Origin: an uncultured Pelagibacteraceae bacterium
GTDB taxonomy: Bacteria > Pseudomonadota > Alphaproteobacteria > Pelagibacterales > Pelagibacteraceae
Assembly (NCBI GenBank): GCA_902538255.1
Contig: CACBEJ010000005.1
Coordinates: 1 to 49,019 of the forward strand
Length of the DNA stretch: 49,019 nucleotides
Direction: 5' to 3'
Part shown: one piece after another, positions 36,892 through 45,009 of the stretch
How the letters are laid out: the number at the start of each line of letters is the position of its first letter
How positions within the stretch are numbered: the first letter of the stretch is position 1
The notes under the pieces: generated by a model
Database searches by the model: none
What the model was told of the DNA's origin: nothing
What the model saw: only the letters and a program-made list of their open reading frames with translations
Position numbers and translations under genes: made by a program

Positions 36892-37446
36892 ATGCCCATA
36901 CAAACTCCAATATGTGATTTTGGTCAAAAAGCTATACCATTTGAATTAAAATCTACTGATAATAAAATTCTTTCCTTAAATGATGTCAAAGGTGAAAATG
37001 GAACTTTGATAATGTTTATTTGTAATCATTGTCCATATGTAAAAGCTATTACAAAAGAATTAGTTGAAGATTGTACTGAATTAAACAAAATTGGTATCAA
37101 CTCAGTTGCTATCTGCTCAAATGACTTTGTTAATTATCCAGAAGACTCATTTGAAAACATGATCAAATTTTCAAATGAAAATCATTTCAATTTTCCTTAT
37201 CTGCATGATGAGACGCAAGAAATTGCTAAAGCATATGATGCTGTGTGCACTCCAGATTTTTTTGGTTATAATAAAAATTTAGAACTTCAATACAGAGGAC
37301 GATTAAGAGAGCTTAAAAAATTTATTCCAGTTAAAGATGGAGAAAGTGATCTACTAATAGCTATGAGACAAATAGCTGAAACCGGAAAAGGTCCTGAAAA
37401 TCAAATTCCAAGTGCGGGCTGTGGTATTAAATGGAAGTATGATTGA
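36892..37446 (+). CDS. Thioredoxin-fold peroxiredoxin-like (redoxin) protein
   Basis: 184-residue cytoplasmic AhpC/TSA-related protein of the type sometimes annotated as thioredoxin family protein. The redox motif is FICNHCPYVKA, giving a CxxC pair at Cys44 and Cys47; VCTPDFFGYNKN carries a third conserved Cys with the cis-Pro-like region (around residue 118), and the chain ends with SAGCGIKWK. No signal peptide. Likely peroxide or disulfide reductase; substrate not assignable. Overlaps the glycosyltransferase start (TGATG). Confidence 0.8.
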   Translation: MPIQTPICDFGQKAIPFELKSTDNKILSLNDVKGENGTLIMFICNHCPYVKAITKELVEDCTELNKIGINSVAICSNDFVNYPEDSFENMIKFSNENHFNFPYLHDETQEIAKAYDAVCTPDFFGYNKNLELQYRGRLRELKKFIPVKDGESDLLIAMRQIAETGKGPENQIPSAGCGIKWKYD

Positions 37447-38528
37447 TGTATCTAATCGTAACTAGATCATTTCCACCAGAGTTGGGTGGAATGCAAAGTC
37501 TTATGTGGGGTTTATCAAGAGAGTTATCAAAAAACTTTATGATCAAAGTTTTTGCAGATTATATTGAGGGCCATAAAGAATTTGACGAACAGTCTTCTTT
37601 TTCTATTGAAAGAGTTGGTGGGATTAAATTGCTCAGAAAATATAGAAAAGCTCAATTAATAAATGAATATATTAAACAAAATAAAATAGATGGTATTATT
37701 GCTGATCATTGGAAAAGTTTAGAACTTATTAAATCAAATAAGAAAAAATACTGTTTAATTCACAGTAAAGAAATAAATCATCCTAAAGGTTCTAGTCAAA
37801 ATAAAAGGGTGATTAGTGTTTTAAATAATGTTGAAAAAGTTATAGCAAATTCTCAGTTTACAAAAAATCTAGCGATAGAAATTGGAGTTAATGCAAATAA
37901 GGTAATTGTAATAAATCCAGGTGTTAATCCTGCCGAAAAATTAAACAAAAAAACTCTAGATAAAGTTGAAAGTATTCTTAAAATAAAGAATCCAAGATTA
38001 ATTACAGTTTCAAGATTTGATAAGCGTAAAAATCATGAAAAAATAATAATGGCTTTGAGAAATTTAAAACAAATTTATCCTGATATTGTATATATTTGTG
38101 TTGGTTATGGAGATGAAGAAGAAAATATCAAAAAACTTGTAAAAGAACTAGATCTTGAAGCCCAGGTTATGTTTTTCAAAGACATTAGTAATGACCTAAA
38201 AAATGCTTTAGTTGCAAAATCAAATATTTTTGTGATGCCGTCTATAATCCATAAAAAATCTGTTGAGGGGTTTGGTATAGCGTATGTTGAGGCTGCACAG
38301 TATGGTGTCCCATCAATTGGTGGTAAAGATGGTGGGGCCGCAGATGCAATTGAACATGAAAAGACTGGTTTAATATGTGATGGAAATAGTCTAGATGATA
38401 TTTATTCCTCAATTAATTCAATGCTTGAAAATAAAAAATATTTAGAACTTGGAAAAAATTCTAAAGAATTTGTTAATAAATTTCAATGGTCTAAAATTAT
38501 TCAAGAATACAAGAAGATATTAAATTGA
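37446..38528 (+). CDS. Glycosyltransferase family 4
   Basis: 360-residue retaining GT-B glycosyltransferase. Features: the N-terminal SFPPELGGMQSLMWGLS glycine loop, the acceptor domain in residues 1-165, then RLITVSRFDKRKNHEKIIMAL at the start of the donor domain, YICVGYGDEEE, and the EGFGIAYVEA motif (EX7E) near residue 280 that binds the donor nucleotide sugar. I start at ATG 37446, overlapping the previous stop as TGATG; a TTG one codon upstream is possible. Probably acts at the inner face of the inner membrane on LPS or another glycan. Confidence 0.85.
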   Translation: MYLIVTRSFPPELGGMQSLMWGLSRELSKNFMIKVFADYIEGHKEFDEQSSFSIERVGGIKLLRKYRKAQLINEYIKQNKIDGIIADHWKSLELIKSNKKKYCLIHSKEINHPKGSSQNKRVISVLNNVEKVIANSQFTKNLAIEIGVNANKVIVINPGVNPAEKLNKKTLDKVESILKIKNPRLITVSRFDKRKNHEKIIMALRNLKQIYPDIVYICVGYGDEEENIKKLVKELDLEAQVMFFKDISNDLKNALVAKSNIFVMPSIIHKKSVEGFGIAYVEAAQYGVPSIGGKDGGAADAIEHEKTGLICDGNSLDDIYSSINSMLENKKYLELGKNSKEFVNKFQWSKIIQEYKKILN

Positions 38529-39415
38529 TTTCAAATAACAAACTAGCAATTTTTTTAATTGTAGCTTCAGTATTATTTGGAACATTGATGCTTACATTTT
38601 TAAAATTAGCTCAAGAAGAAGTAAACGTTTACGTCGCAGGATTTTTTAGATTTTTATTTGGTTTTCTAATTATTTTGCCTTACATATTTAAATCCAAGTT
38701 CACAGTATTTAAAACAATTCATCATAAGAAACATTTTTTTAGAGCATTTTTAAACTTACCTTCCATGCTTTTATATTTTTCAGCTTTAGTAATGATGCCA
38801 ATTGAAAAAGCTACAGCAATTTCTTTTGTTGTCCCTTTCTTAGTAACAATATTGGCTGTTTTATTTCTTGGAGAAAAAATTTACTTATATAGAAGTTTTG
38901 CCCTAGTTTTAGGGTTTATTGGTATGTTGATAATTTTAAGACCAGGAATAATTGATATTTCTCTTGGAGTTTATATGGCTCTAGCCTCCTCTTTTATGTG
39001 GTCTGTTGTGATTATAATTACAAAAAGTATAGCAAAAGATGATAGTTCAATAACAATTTTATCTTATGGATACACATACATGACAATTTTTAGTTTCATT
39101 ATTGCGATTTTTCATTGGCAAACACCTGGTTTAGAGACTTTAATTTATTTATTTTTTGGAGGTTTATTTGGTACTTTGTTACACCTTTGCATTAATCATG
39201 CTTATAAATTAGTTGATGTTAGTGTCACTCAACCATATTCATTTTTAAGTCTAGTATTTGCATCTTTTATAGGTTTCTATGTATTTAATGAAACACCTGA
39301 TCTATTTACATGGATTGGTGCAAGTGTAATTTTTTTAGGGGTTTTAATTATTTCTTATAGAGAAATGAAATTAGAAAAAGAAATAATTAGAAAAAGTATA
39401 GATATTAAAAATTAA
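38525..39415 (+). CDS. EamA/DMT-family transporter
   Basis: 296-residue inner-membrane protein with ten hydrophobic helices in two EamA repeats (about residues 5-140 and 148-280), a family exporting or importing amino acids, nucleotide sugars or other metabolites. The TTG at 38525 overlaps the preceding TGA by four bases (TTGA), and the first helix starts five residues later, which supports this unusual start; the next ATG would cut into helix 1. Converges with the GT9 gene with a four-base overlap. Confidence 0.82.
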   Translation: MISNNKLAIFLIVASVLFGTLMLTFLKLAQEEVNVYVAGFFRFLFGFLIILPYIFKSKFTVFKTIHHKKHFFRAFLNLPSMLLYFSALVMMPIEKATAISFVVPFLVTILAVLFLGEKIYLYRSFALVLGFIGMLIILRPGIIDISLGVYMALASSFMWSVVIIITKSIAKDDSSITILSYGYTYMTIFSFIIAIFHWQTPGLETLIYLFFGGLFGTLLHLCINHAYKLVDVSVTQPYSFLSLVFASFIGFYVFNETPDLFTWIGASVIFLGVLIISYREMKLEKEIIRKSIDIKN

Positions 39416-40353
39416 AAAATAATTTTAGAAAGTCTTTCAAAAACTTTTTCTGCTGACAGTTTTGATAATTCAGGAGCCTGTATCGCTTTAAAATTTTCTC
39501 TTTCAATACTTACTTTAAAAGGAGTTGTATGAGATCCAAATAAAGCAATTCCTTTTGAGCCTAAGTGTGCCGTCATGTGTGCAGGTCCTGTATCATTTGC
39601 AACAACAAATGAACTATCTTTAATTAATGCTGCTAATTGAGAAATATCTAAAGCTTTTCCATTATCTAAAATACAGAGTGCATTAATATTTGATGCTTCT
39701 TTAATTTCATTTGGTCCAGGAGCTACAACAACTTTAAATTTATTGTCTGACTTTTCTTTAATCAAAGAAATTAATTCATTATAATAAGGCCATTTTTTCG
39801 ATGTTAAATGTGGCGAGCAGAAAGGAAAAAGAAGAATATATTTATCCAATTGATAGTAACTTTTTATTTGGGATATGTCTGAAGAGCTCCAAGAAAAATC
39901 AGGGTGTAATGTATGATTTGTATTTATACCTGAACTTTTTAATTGGTAATCAAATCTAAATAAAACAGAATCTTTATCAAAATCTTCTTTTCTAGTTCCT
40001 TCTGGTAAAGAAGTTTCTGTAGATGACCAAATATCTTTTGAGGCTTTTGGAAATAAGATTTTTTTATAAAAAGCTGATCTACTTGAATTCTGAAGATCAT
40101 AAACTTTTGAAAAATTATATTTTTTTATACTTTTCATTAGTAAGTATAAATAAATCAGGTTGAGTCTTGATAATCGCTTATCTAAAATAACATTAGAAAT
40201 ATGTGGATTTTTTTTAAATAAATCAAAGTATGGTTTAGTTGTAAGCAAATGAACTTCATCTTCTTTATGATTCTCAGAAATATCTTGAATTGCCCCACAT
40301 GCTTGAGCTATATCACCCAATGATCCATGTTTGATAATTAAAATATTAGACAT
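39412..40353 (-). CDS. Glycosyltransferase family 9 (heptosyltransferase-like)
   Basis: 313 residues, ADP-heptose:LPS heptosyltransferase family. The N-terminal IIKHGSLGDIAQACGAI is the GT9 acceptor-side loop with the catalytic Asp, and the donor-side motif NDTGPAHMTAHLGSKGIALFGSHT is at about residues 253-276. Likely adds heptose or a related sugar to the lipopolysaccharide core on the cytoplasmic face. Shares a 32-base divergent promoter region with the DUF6165 gene. Confidence 0.87.
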   Translation of the reverse strand: MSNILIIKHGSLGDIAQACGAIQDISENHKEDEVHLLTTKPYFDLFKKNPHISNVILDKRLSRLNLIYLYLLMKSIKKYNFSKVYDLQNSSRSAFYKKILFPKASKDIWSSTETSLPEGTRKEDFDKDSVLFRFDYQLKSSGINTNHTLHPDFSWSSSDISQIKSYYQLDKYILLFPFCSPHLTSKKWPYYNELISLIKEKSDNKFKVVVAPGPNEIKEASNINALCILDNGKALDISQLAALIKDSSFVVANDTGPAHMTAHLGSKGIALFGSHTTPFKVSIERENFKAIQAPELSKLSAEKVFERLSKIIF

Positions 40354-40385
40354 ATTTTTAACAATTTAACATAGTATAAAATTTA

Positions 40386-40775
40386 ATGAATAAAATTATA
40401 GTAGAAGTTTCAGTAGGTGAACTTTTAGACAAAATTTCAATCTTAGAAATTAAGAAGGAAAAAATTAAAGATCCTGAAAAACTAAAATTTATATCAAATG
40501 AACATTCGATTCTTAAAGATCAGCTAGAAAAGAATGTTAAATCTGATGAAAAACTAAATAAACTATTCCAAGATTTAAAAGAAATTAATGCCAAGTTATG
40601 GGTTATAGAAGATCAAAAAAGAGATTGTGAAAAAAACAAAGACTTTGGAGAAAAATTTATTAAATTGTCTAGAGATGTTCATTTTTTTAACGATGACAGA
40701 GCAAAAATCAAACTAGAAATGAATAATCACACTGGATCAAGTATTAAAGAAATTAAAGAGTATACTAGTTACTAA
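40386..40775 (+). CDS. DUF6165 family protein
   Basis: 129-residue, highly charged, mainly helical cytoplasmic protein. The N-terminal IIVEVSVGELLDKISILEIKKE matches a family often found beside glycosyltransferase and LPS genes in proteobacteria, here adjacent to a GT9 gene on the other strand. A second conserved-looking stretch is NAKLWVIEDQKRDCEKNKDFGEKF (around residues 76-99). The role is not known. Overlaps the end of the PhyH gene by 11 bases. Confidence 0.7.
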   Translation: MNKIIVEVSVGELLDKISILEIKKEKIKDPEKLKFISNEHSILKDQLEKNVKSDEKLNKLFQDLKEINAKLWVIEDQKRDCEKNKDFGEKFIKLSRDVHFFNDDRAKIKLEMNNHTGSSIKEIKEYTSY

Positions 40776-41553
40776 AAACTTTAGGAAACCAATCATCTCT
40801 CATCAAATCTCCAGTTTTTAAATTAATTCCATCAAATGGAGGTGAGGTTGGCCCTCCTCTGTCAATATATTTTACATCGTCTCCTATAAATCGCATCGAA
40901 AATGCCCATCTTGATTTAGAGGAATTATTTCCTGTTGAACCATGTAAAGTTTTAAAATTAAATAAAACAGCATCACCCAAACTTAATTTTGGAATTAAAA
41001 TATTTTTTTCAAATTCTTTTGATGGTGGTAAATCCATAAAAGAACTATCATCTTCATACCAAGATTGGTTATTTGACCATTTTGTGGGTCTAATTAACTT
41101 TGACCATTTATGAGAACCTAAAATTAATTTAATATTATTTTTATGATCAACTTCATCTAATGGTATCCAAAAACTTCCAGTATCATTACCATCAACACAA
41201 TAATACGGCATATCTTGATGCCAAGGTGTTTCTTTATGAGTACCTGGATCTTTAATAAAAATATGTTCGTGAAAAATTTGAGTAGATTTAGAATTAGTTG
41301 CTTCTGCAACTATTTGCGCTCCAGGTGAATTAAATAAACAATCCTTAAATTCCTCTATCCTTTCCCAATTGCAATAATCCTCAAAAAATCTTCCCTTATC
41401 AGCGGTTACATTCTCTCTTCCATGTTTGCTTGGATTATCTAAAACTTTTTGAAATCCTTTTCTAAGTGGCTCAATCCAGTCTTTAAATATATCCTTAATT
41501 ATTATCACTCCATTATTTTGATACTCTTTAATTTGTTGTTGAGATAAATACAT
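40765..41553 (-). CDS. Phytanoyl-CoA dioxygenase (PhyH) family oxygenase
   Basis: 262-residue Fe(II)/2-oxoglutarate-dependent hydroxylase of small molecules. The facial triad is His112 and Asp114 (WHQDMPYY) and His204 (KTLHGSTGNN), with Arg215 as probable 2-oxoglutarate anchor in SKSRWAFSMRF. The protein starts nine bases after the second permease gene of a polar amino-acid importer, so it may act on the imported compound. The ectoine hydroxylase signature is not present. Substrate unknown. Confidence 0.83.
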   Translation of the reverse strand: MYLSQQQIKEYQNNGVIIIKDIFKDWIEPLRKGFQKVLDNPSKHGRENVTADKGRFFEDYCNWERIEEFKDCLFNSPGAQIVAEATNSKSTQIFHEHIFIKDPGTHKETPWHQDMPYYCVDGNDTGSFWIPLDEVDHKNNIKLILGSHKWSKLIRPTKWSNNQSWYEDDSSFMDLPPSKEFEKNILIPKLSLGDAVLFNFKTLHGSTGNNSSKSRWAFSMRFIGDDVKYIDRGGPTSPPFDGINLKTGDLMRDDWFPKVFSN

Positions 41554-41561
41554 TTTACTTA

Positions 41562-42236
41562 TTACTGAAAGCTGTACTTTTTTTCTAAAAATTTAATAAG
41601 ATTATGAATGATAAAAGTCATGAATAAATAAATTCCACCTGCAACAATAAAAACTTCAATTGGTTTGAAAGTTGTTGAAATTATATACTTAGCAACACCA
41701 GTTAAATCCATTAGAGTTACAGTGCTTGCTAAAGAGGTTCCTTTCATCATCAATATAATTTCATTTCCATATGCAGGTAATGATTGTCTAATAGCGATTG
41801 GAATTTGAATTTTATAAAAGATTATTTTATTTGATATACCTAAACTTTTTCCAGCTTCAATAATTCCTGGTTTAATTGTTTGAAATGCTGATCTTAAAAT
41901 TTCAGAGGTATATGCGCCTGTATTCAAAGTAAATGCTATTATTGCACACCAATAAGGTTCTTTTAAAATTACCCATAGAAATGTTGTTCTTAAATATTCA
42001 ATTTGGCCCAATCCAAAATAAATTATGAAAATCTGAACCAATAAAGGTGTTCCTCTAAATATATATGAATAGCCATAAGCAAATTTGTTAATAAATATAT
42101 TTTTGTTTAATCTTAAAATTGCAAAGAAAAGACCTAGGAATAATCCAAAAAATAATGATGCAGATAGTAATTTTAAAGTAACAACTGTTGCTCCTAAAAG
42201 TTTAGGGAAACTAGTGATCATTAAATCAAAATCCAT
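41562..42236 (-). CDS. Polar amino-acid ABC transporter permease (HisM type)
   Basis: 224-residue inner-membrane subunit with about five helices. The three-TM amino-acid permease N-terminus TSFPKLLGATVVTLKLLS and FRGTPLLVQIFIIYFGL (about residues 61-77) are typical, as is the EAA loop EAGKSLGISNKIIFYKIQIPIAIRQSLPAYGNE (in part, about 141-173) that contacts the ATPase. It overlaps the HisQ-type permease by one base (TAATG). No ATPase gene follows. Confidence 0.87.
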   Translation of the reverse strand: MDFDLMITSFPKLLGATVVTLKLLSASLFFGLFLGLFFAILRLNKNIFINKFAYGYSYIFRGTPLLVQIFIIYFGLGQIEYLRTTFLWVILKEPYWCAIIAFTLNTGAYTSEILRSAFQTIKPGIIEAGKSLGISNKIIFYKIQIPIAIRQSLPAYGNEIILMMKGTSLASTVTLMDLTGVAKYIISTTFKPIEVFIVAGGIYLFMTFIIHNLIKFLEKKYSFQ

Positions 42237-42928
42237 TAATATCCCTTGCTATACTTAACTTCTAACTTATTGATTAATTTCATGCTAACGTAAGTAAGCA
42301 AAAGATATAAAACTGCTGCAAATGAATAGAAAAATAATGGATCTCTAGTAGATCCTGCTGCAATATAAGACTGTCTCATTATTTCAACTAAACCTGTCAC
42401 TGAAATTAGAGAAGTATCTTTCAGAGTTATTTGCCAAACATTACTTAGATTTGGAATAGCTAACCTCAACATTTGAGGTAATATTATTTTATAAAATTGC
42501 CCAAACTTATTTATTCCAAGTACTTTTGCAGCTTCAAATTGACCTTTATCTATTGATTGAATTGCCCCCCTAAATACTTCTGTTGAATATGCGCCAGAAA
42601 TAATACCAATAGCCATTGAACCAGTAATAAAAGCATTTATTTCTATGTATTCGTAATAACCAAAAATTGAAGCTACATACATGATAGCTCCACTTCCTCC
42701 AAAAAAGAAAAGATATATTACTAATAGTTCAGGTACTCCACGAATTACAGTTGTGTAAAAATTACCTAACAGATTTAAACTTTTGTATTTTGAAAGTTTT
42801 AAAGGAGTAAAAATTAGAGCAAAAAAGAAACCAACTAACATTGCTGTAATTGATACAGCAATTGTCATTAAGGTTGCATAGAACAACTCATCGCCCCAAC
42901 CTGTTTTACCAAATGCTAGAAGTTCCAT
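42236..42928 (-). CDS. Polar amino-acid ABC transporter permease (HisQ type)
   Basis: 230-residue partner permease. GWGDELFYATLMTIAVSITAM at the N-terminus, VIRGVPELLVIYLFFFGG (about residues 65-82) and the EAA loop EAAKVLGINKFGQFYKIILPQML (in part, about 134-156) are diagnostic. The ATG is only two bases from the foot of a 15-pair hairpin, with no visible ribosome site, which should lower its expression relative to the binding protein upstream. Confidence 0.87.
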   Translation of the reverse strand: MELLAFGKTGWGDELFYATLMTIAVSITAMLVGFFFALIFTPLKLSKYKSLNLLGNFYTTVIRGVPELLVIYLFFFGGSGAIMYVASIFGYYEYIEINAFITGSMAIGIISGAYSTEVFRGAIQSIDKGQFEAAKVLGINKFGQFYKIILPQMLRLAIPNLSNVWQITLKDTSLISVTGLVEIMRQSYIAAGSTRDPLFFYSFAAVLYLLLTYVSMKLINKLEVKYSKGY

Positions 42929-42930
42929 AT

Positions 42931-42964
42931 AGATTGGCGACTATATATTATAGTCGCCAAATCT
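42931..42964 (-). promoter_or_regulatory. Intercistronic hairpin between binding-protein and permease genes
   Basis: The arms 42931-42945 and 42949-42964 pair over 15 bases with one bulged A (42959) and a three-base loop, including the core GGCGACTATA. There is no following T-run in the minus direction, so it should not terminate. It probably protects the 3' end of the binding-protein mRNA and hinders ribosomes at the permease start two bases away, giving more binding protein than permease. Confidence 0.7.
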
Positions 42965-42972
42965 GAAATGAA

Positions 42973-43824
42973 TTACATAGAAGCGTCGAAACCAAAGTGT
43001 TTAATAGCAAGTTTGCTAATAATTCCTTTCTTTCTAGCTTTATCAATTGCTTTATTGAAATCTTTTAAGATTTTGGCATCTCTTTTTCCAATAGCACTAT
43101 CGCTAGCTTGTCTAATACCAACACCTACACCATTTCCAAATGCACCACCTGAAAAAGTTGGTCCAACTAATACGACTGCTTCACTTGATTTGTCTGCATA
43201 ATCTGTAAATGCTACTGCTGCAGCTAAAGCAACATCACATCTTCCAGAGGTTAAATCTAGGTTAACTTCATCTTGAGTTTTATAAGTTCTAACATTTACA
43301 CTTCCAACATCACCTGACTCTAAAAAGTTTTGGTGAATTGTTCCTGTTTGAGTACAAACTGTTTTACCCGCGAGTGCTCCAGTCAATGTTTTAAGAGCTT
43401 TTTTAACATCAGATCCACCTAATGATAAATTAATACCCTCTGGTGTATCCATGCCCTCTAAGCTTGAACCTTTCATTACCGCTAGAGAAGCTACTTCGTC
43501 AGCATATCCTTGAGAAAAAGTAATTGTTTTTTGTCTTTCTGCAGTAATAGACATTCCAGCCATAATCGCATCAAATTTTCTCATAACTAGAGCTGGTATC
43601 ATACCATCCCAATCTTGTTCAACAATTGTACACTCATATTTCATAAGTGTGCAAAGTTCTTGAGCAAGCTCAACCTCAAAACCGATAAGATTACCTGAGG
43701 CATCTTTTGAATTCCATGGAGGGTAAGCGCCTTCAGTTCCAATTTTTATTTTTTCAGCGGATACATTTCCAATGACAAATAAAGAAGCGAGAACTGTTAA
43801 TATAGTTTTTTTGAATATATTCAT
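42973..43824 (-). CDS. Periplasmic amino-acid-binding protein (Lys/Arg/Orn/His/octopine-like)
   Basis: 283-residue class F-type solute-binding protein. Signal peptide about residues 1-23 (ends NVSAE). The mature start KIKIGTEGAYPPWNSKDASG, the disulfide-type pair CTLMKYEC, and MIPALVMRKFDAIMAGMSITAERQ (in part, about 75-98) place it near the LAO/HisJ/nopaline-octopine binding proteins, so a basic amino acid, opine or related cation is likely. A strong ribosome site (AAAGGAG at 43831-43837) fits the high expression usual for SAR11 binding proteins. It lies 59 bases after the SpeDE fusion. Confidence 0.9.
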   Translation of the reverse strand: MNIFKKTILTVLASLFVIGNVSAEKIKIGTEGAYPPWNSKDASGNLIGFEVELAQELCTLMKYECTIVEQDWDGMIPALVMRKFDAIMAGMSITAERQKTITFSQGYADEVASLAVMKGSSLEGMDTPEGINLSLGGSDVKKALKTLTGALAGKTVCTQTGTIHQNFLESGDVGSVNVRTYKTQDEVNLDLTSGRCDVALAAAVAFTDYADKSSEAVVLVGPTFSGGAFGNGVGVGIRQASDSAIGKRDAKILKDFNKAIDKARKKGIISKLAIKHFGFDASM

Positions 43825-43830
43825 TATTTT

Positions 43831-43837
43831 CTCCTTT
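43831..43837 (-). promoter_or_regulatory. Strong ribosome binding site of the binding-protein gene
   Basis: AAAGGAG on the minus strand, six bases before the ATG at 43824. It is one of the best matches to the anti-Shine-Dalgarno sequence in a window where most starts lack one, and contrasts with the two permease starts that have none. Confidence 0.65.
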
Positions 43838-43883
43838 AATAATAAATAATTATTTCACAAAATTAAAAAAGAAAAAAGAAAAA

Positions 43884-44924
43884 TTAATGATTTATTGATG
43901 ATGAAAAGTTCCAAGAACAATCAAAACTAGGTATGTAAACTCTTGATAATTTTGCATTTCCAAAATTTTGATTAAATATATTTAGCCAATTTTCAACCTG
44001 TTGTGGTTTTTTATCCTGACTTCCTACTTGAGCAGTAATAACTCCTTTTGGTTTTAAAACTCTCACTAATGATCCCATATTTTTAGCAGCTAAATCTATA
44101 CAAAATTGATCATCATTAAGATCTACAAATATATGATCATAAGTGTCATCTCTTACTGATTTAATGCTTTCAAATGCATCACCCCACACACATTTTACAG
44201 AATTTTTTTCGGTTGCTTTTTTTCCAATATCTCCAAGATGTTTATTACAAACATCAACTACTTCAGGATCCAGTTCATACCAATCTATAAAATTAAATTT
44301 TTTGGAAATACACTCTCTTGCAACTCCACCGTCTCCACCACCAATTATTGCAGCTCTTTCATTATCTTTATTCAGATCTAAACCAGATCCAACAAATGTC
44401 GAACTGTATAAATGCTCATCTGTAGCAGCAACTTGTATTTCACCATCAATAAATAAAGATTTTCCAAACTGTTCTAAATCTAAAATTTCAATGTGCTGAC
44501 CTACTCTAGATTTAAAGTCCTCTAGAACATCATTTACTACATACGATTTTTGTAATCCTGGTGAACTATAAATGTCATGATAAAGAGATTTGGTATCTCT
44601 ATTAAATTCCTTTTTAACTATTCTTGTGTGTTCAAATTCTTTTTTAATAATGTCTATCGCGACAGAGGGAGTTACTTTTCCACAAGTAAAGAAATCAAAG
44701 CTAATAATCCCTTTTTCTGGAAAAGTATGAAAACTAATATGGCTTTCAGCCAGTAAAGCAATAATAGTAAAACCCTGAGGTTCAAATTTATATTTAGATA
44801 TATTTAAGATTGTTACTTTTGCAGCTTTTGCAATATCATTAATTACTTTTTCAAATATAGAAGGGTCATATTCTTTAGTAGTTCCAATTATATCTAGAGT
44901 AATATGTTCACCAACTTTTGTCAT
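43884..44924 (-). CDS. S-adenosylmethionine decarboxylase-spermidine synthase fusion (SpeD-SpeE)
   Basis: 346-residue two-domain polyamine enzyme. Residues 1-118 are a bacterial SpeD: the self-cleavage site is Glu60-Ser61 in AESHISFHTFPE, where Ser61 becomes the pyruvoyl group, and the helpers His66 and Cys81 (FFTCG) are present. Residues about 125-346 are an aminopropyltransferase with GGGDGG at 195-200, ELDPEV at 217-222 binding the SAM moiety, and DLNDD at 268-272 with the catalytic Asp. The usual YHEM segment after LFIDGEIQ is replaced by YSST, so acceptor choice may differ from putrescine. Internal cleavage would leave SpeE attached to the alpha (pyruvoyl) chain. MTA is the by-product. 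Confidence 0.87.
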   Translation of the reverse strand: MTKVGEHITLDIIGTTKEYDPSIFEKVINDIAKAAKVTILNISKYKFEPQGFTIIALLAESHISFHTFPEKGIISFDFFTCGKVTPSVAIDIIKKEFEHTRIVKKEFNRDTKSLYHDIYSSPGLQKSYVVNDVLEDFKSRVGQHIEILDLEQFGKSLFIDGEIQVAATDEHLYSSTFVGSGLDLNKDNERAAIIGGGDGGVARECISKKFNFIDWYELDPEVVDVCNKHLGDIGKKATEKNSVKCVWGDAFESIKSVRDDTYDHIFVDLNDDQFCIDLAAKNMGSLVRVLKPKGVITAQVGSQDKKPQQVENWLNIFNQNFGNAKLSRVYIPSFDCSWNFSSSINH

Positions 44925-44983
44925 AATATGCTTTATGAAACCTTACTAATCAAATTTTTTGCTTCTTTCAAACAAAAATCTAT

Positions 44984-44989
44984 TATAAT
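44984..44989 (+). promoter_or_regulatory. Probable -10 element for the aldolase/dehydrogenase gene
   Basis: A perfect TATAAT lies 20 bases before the GTG start at 45010 in the 85-base region shared with the divergent SpeDE gene. The best -35-like TTGCTT is 19 bases upstream, longer than ideal, so only the -10 is well supported. TGAGG at 44997-45001 is the ribosome site, eight bases before the GTG. Confidence 0.4.
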
Positions 44990-45009
44990 ACTTCGCTGAG
45001 GTTGTAACT

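Noticed and set aside
40765..41553. Ectoine hydroxylase (EctD) identity for the PhyH gene
   Set aside because: The metal-binding residues fit the general PhyH family, but the extended EctD consensus around the first His/Asp is absent and no ectoine genes are nearby.
44143..44499. 118-codon open frame antisense to the SpeDE gene
   Set aside because: It lies opposite a strongly conserved enzyme, has no recognisable domain or ribosome site, and is explained by low stop frequency opposite the codons used there.
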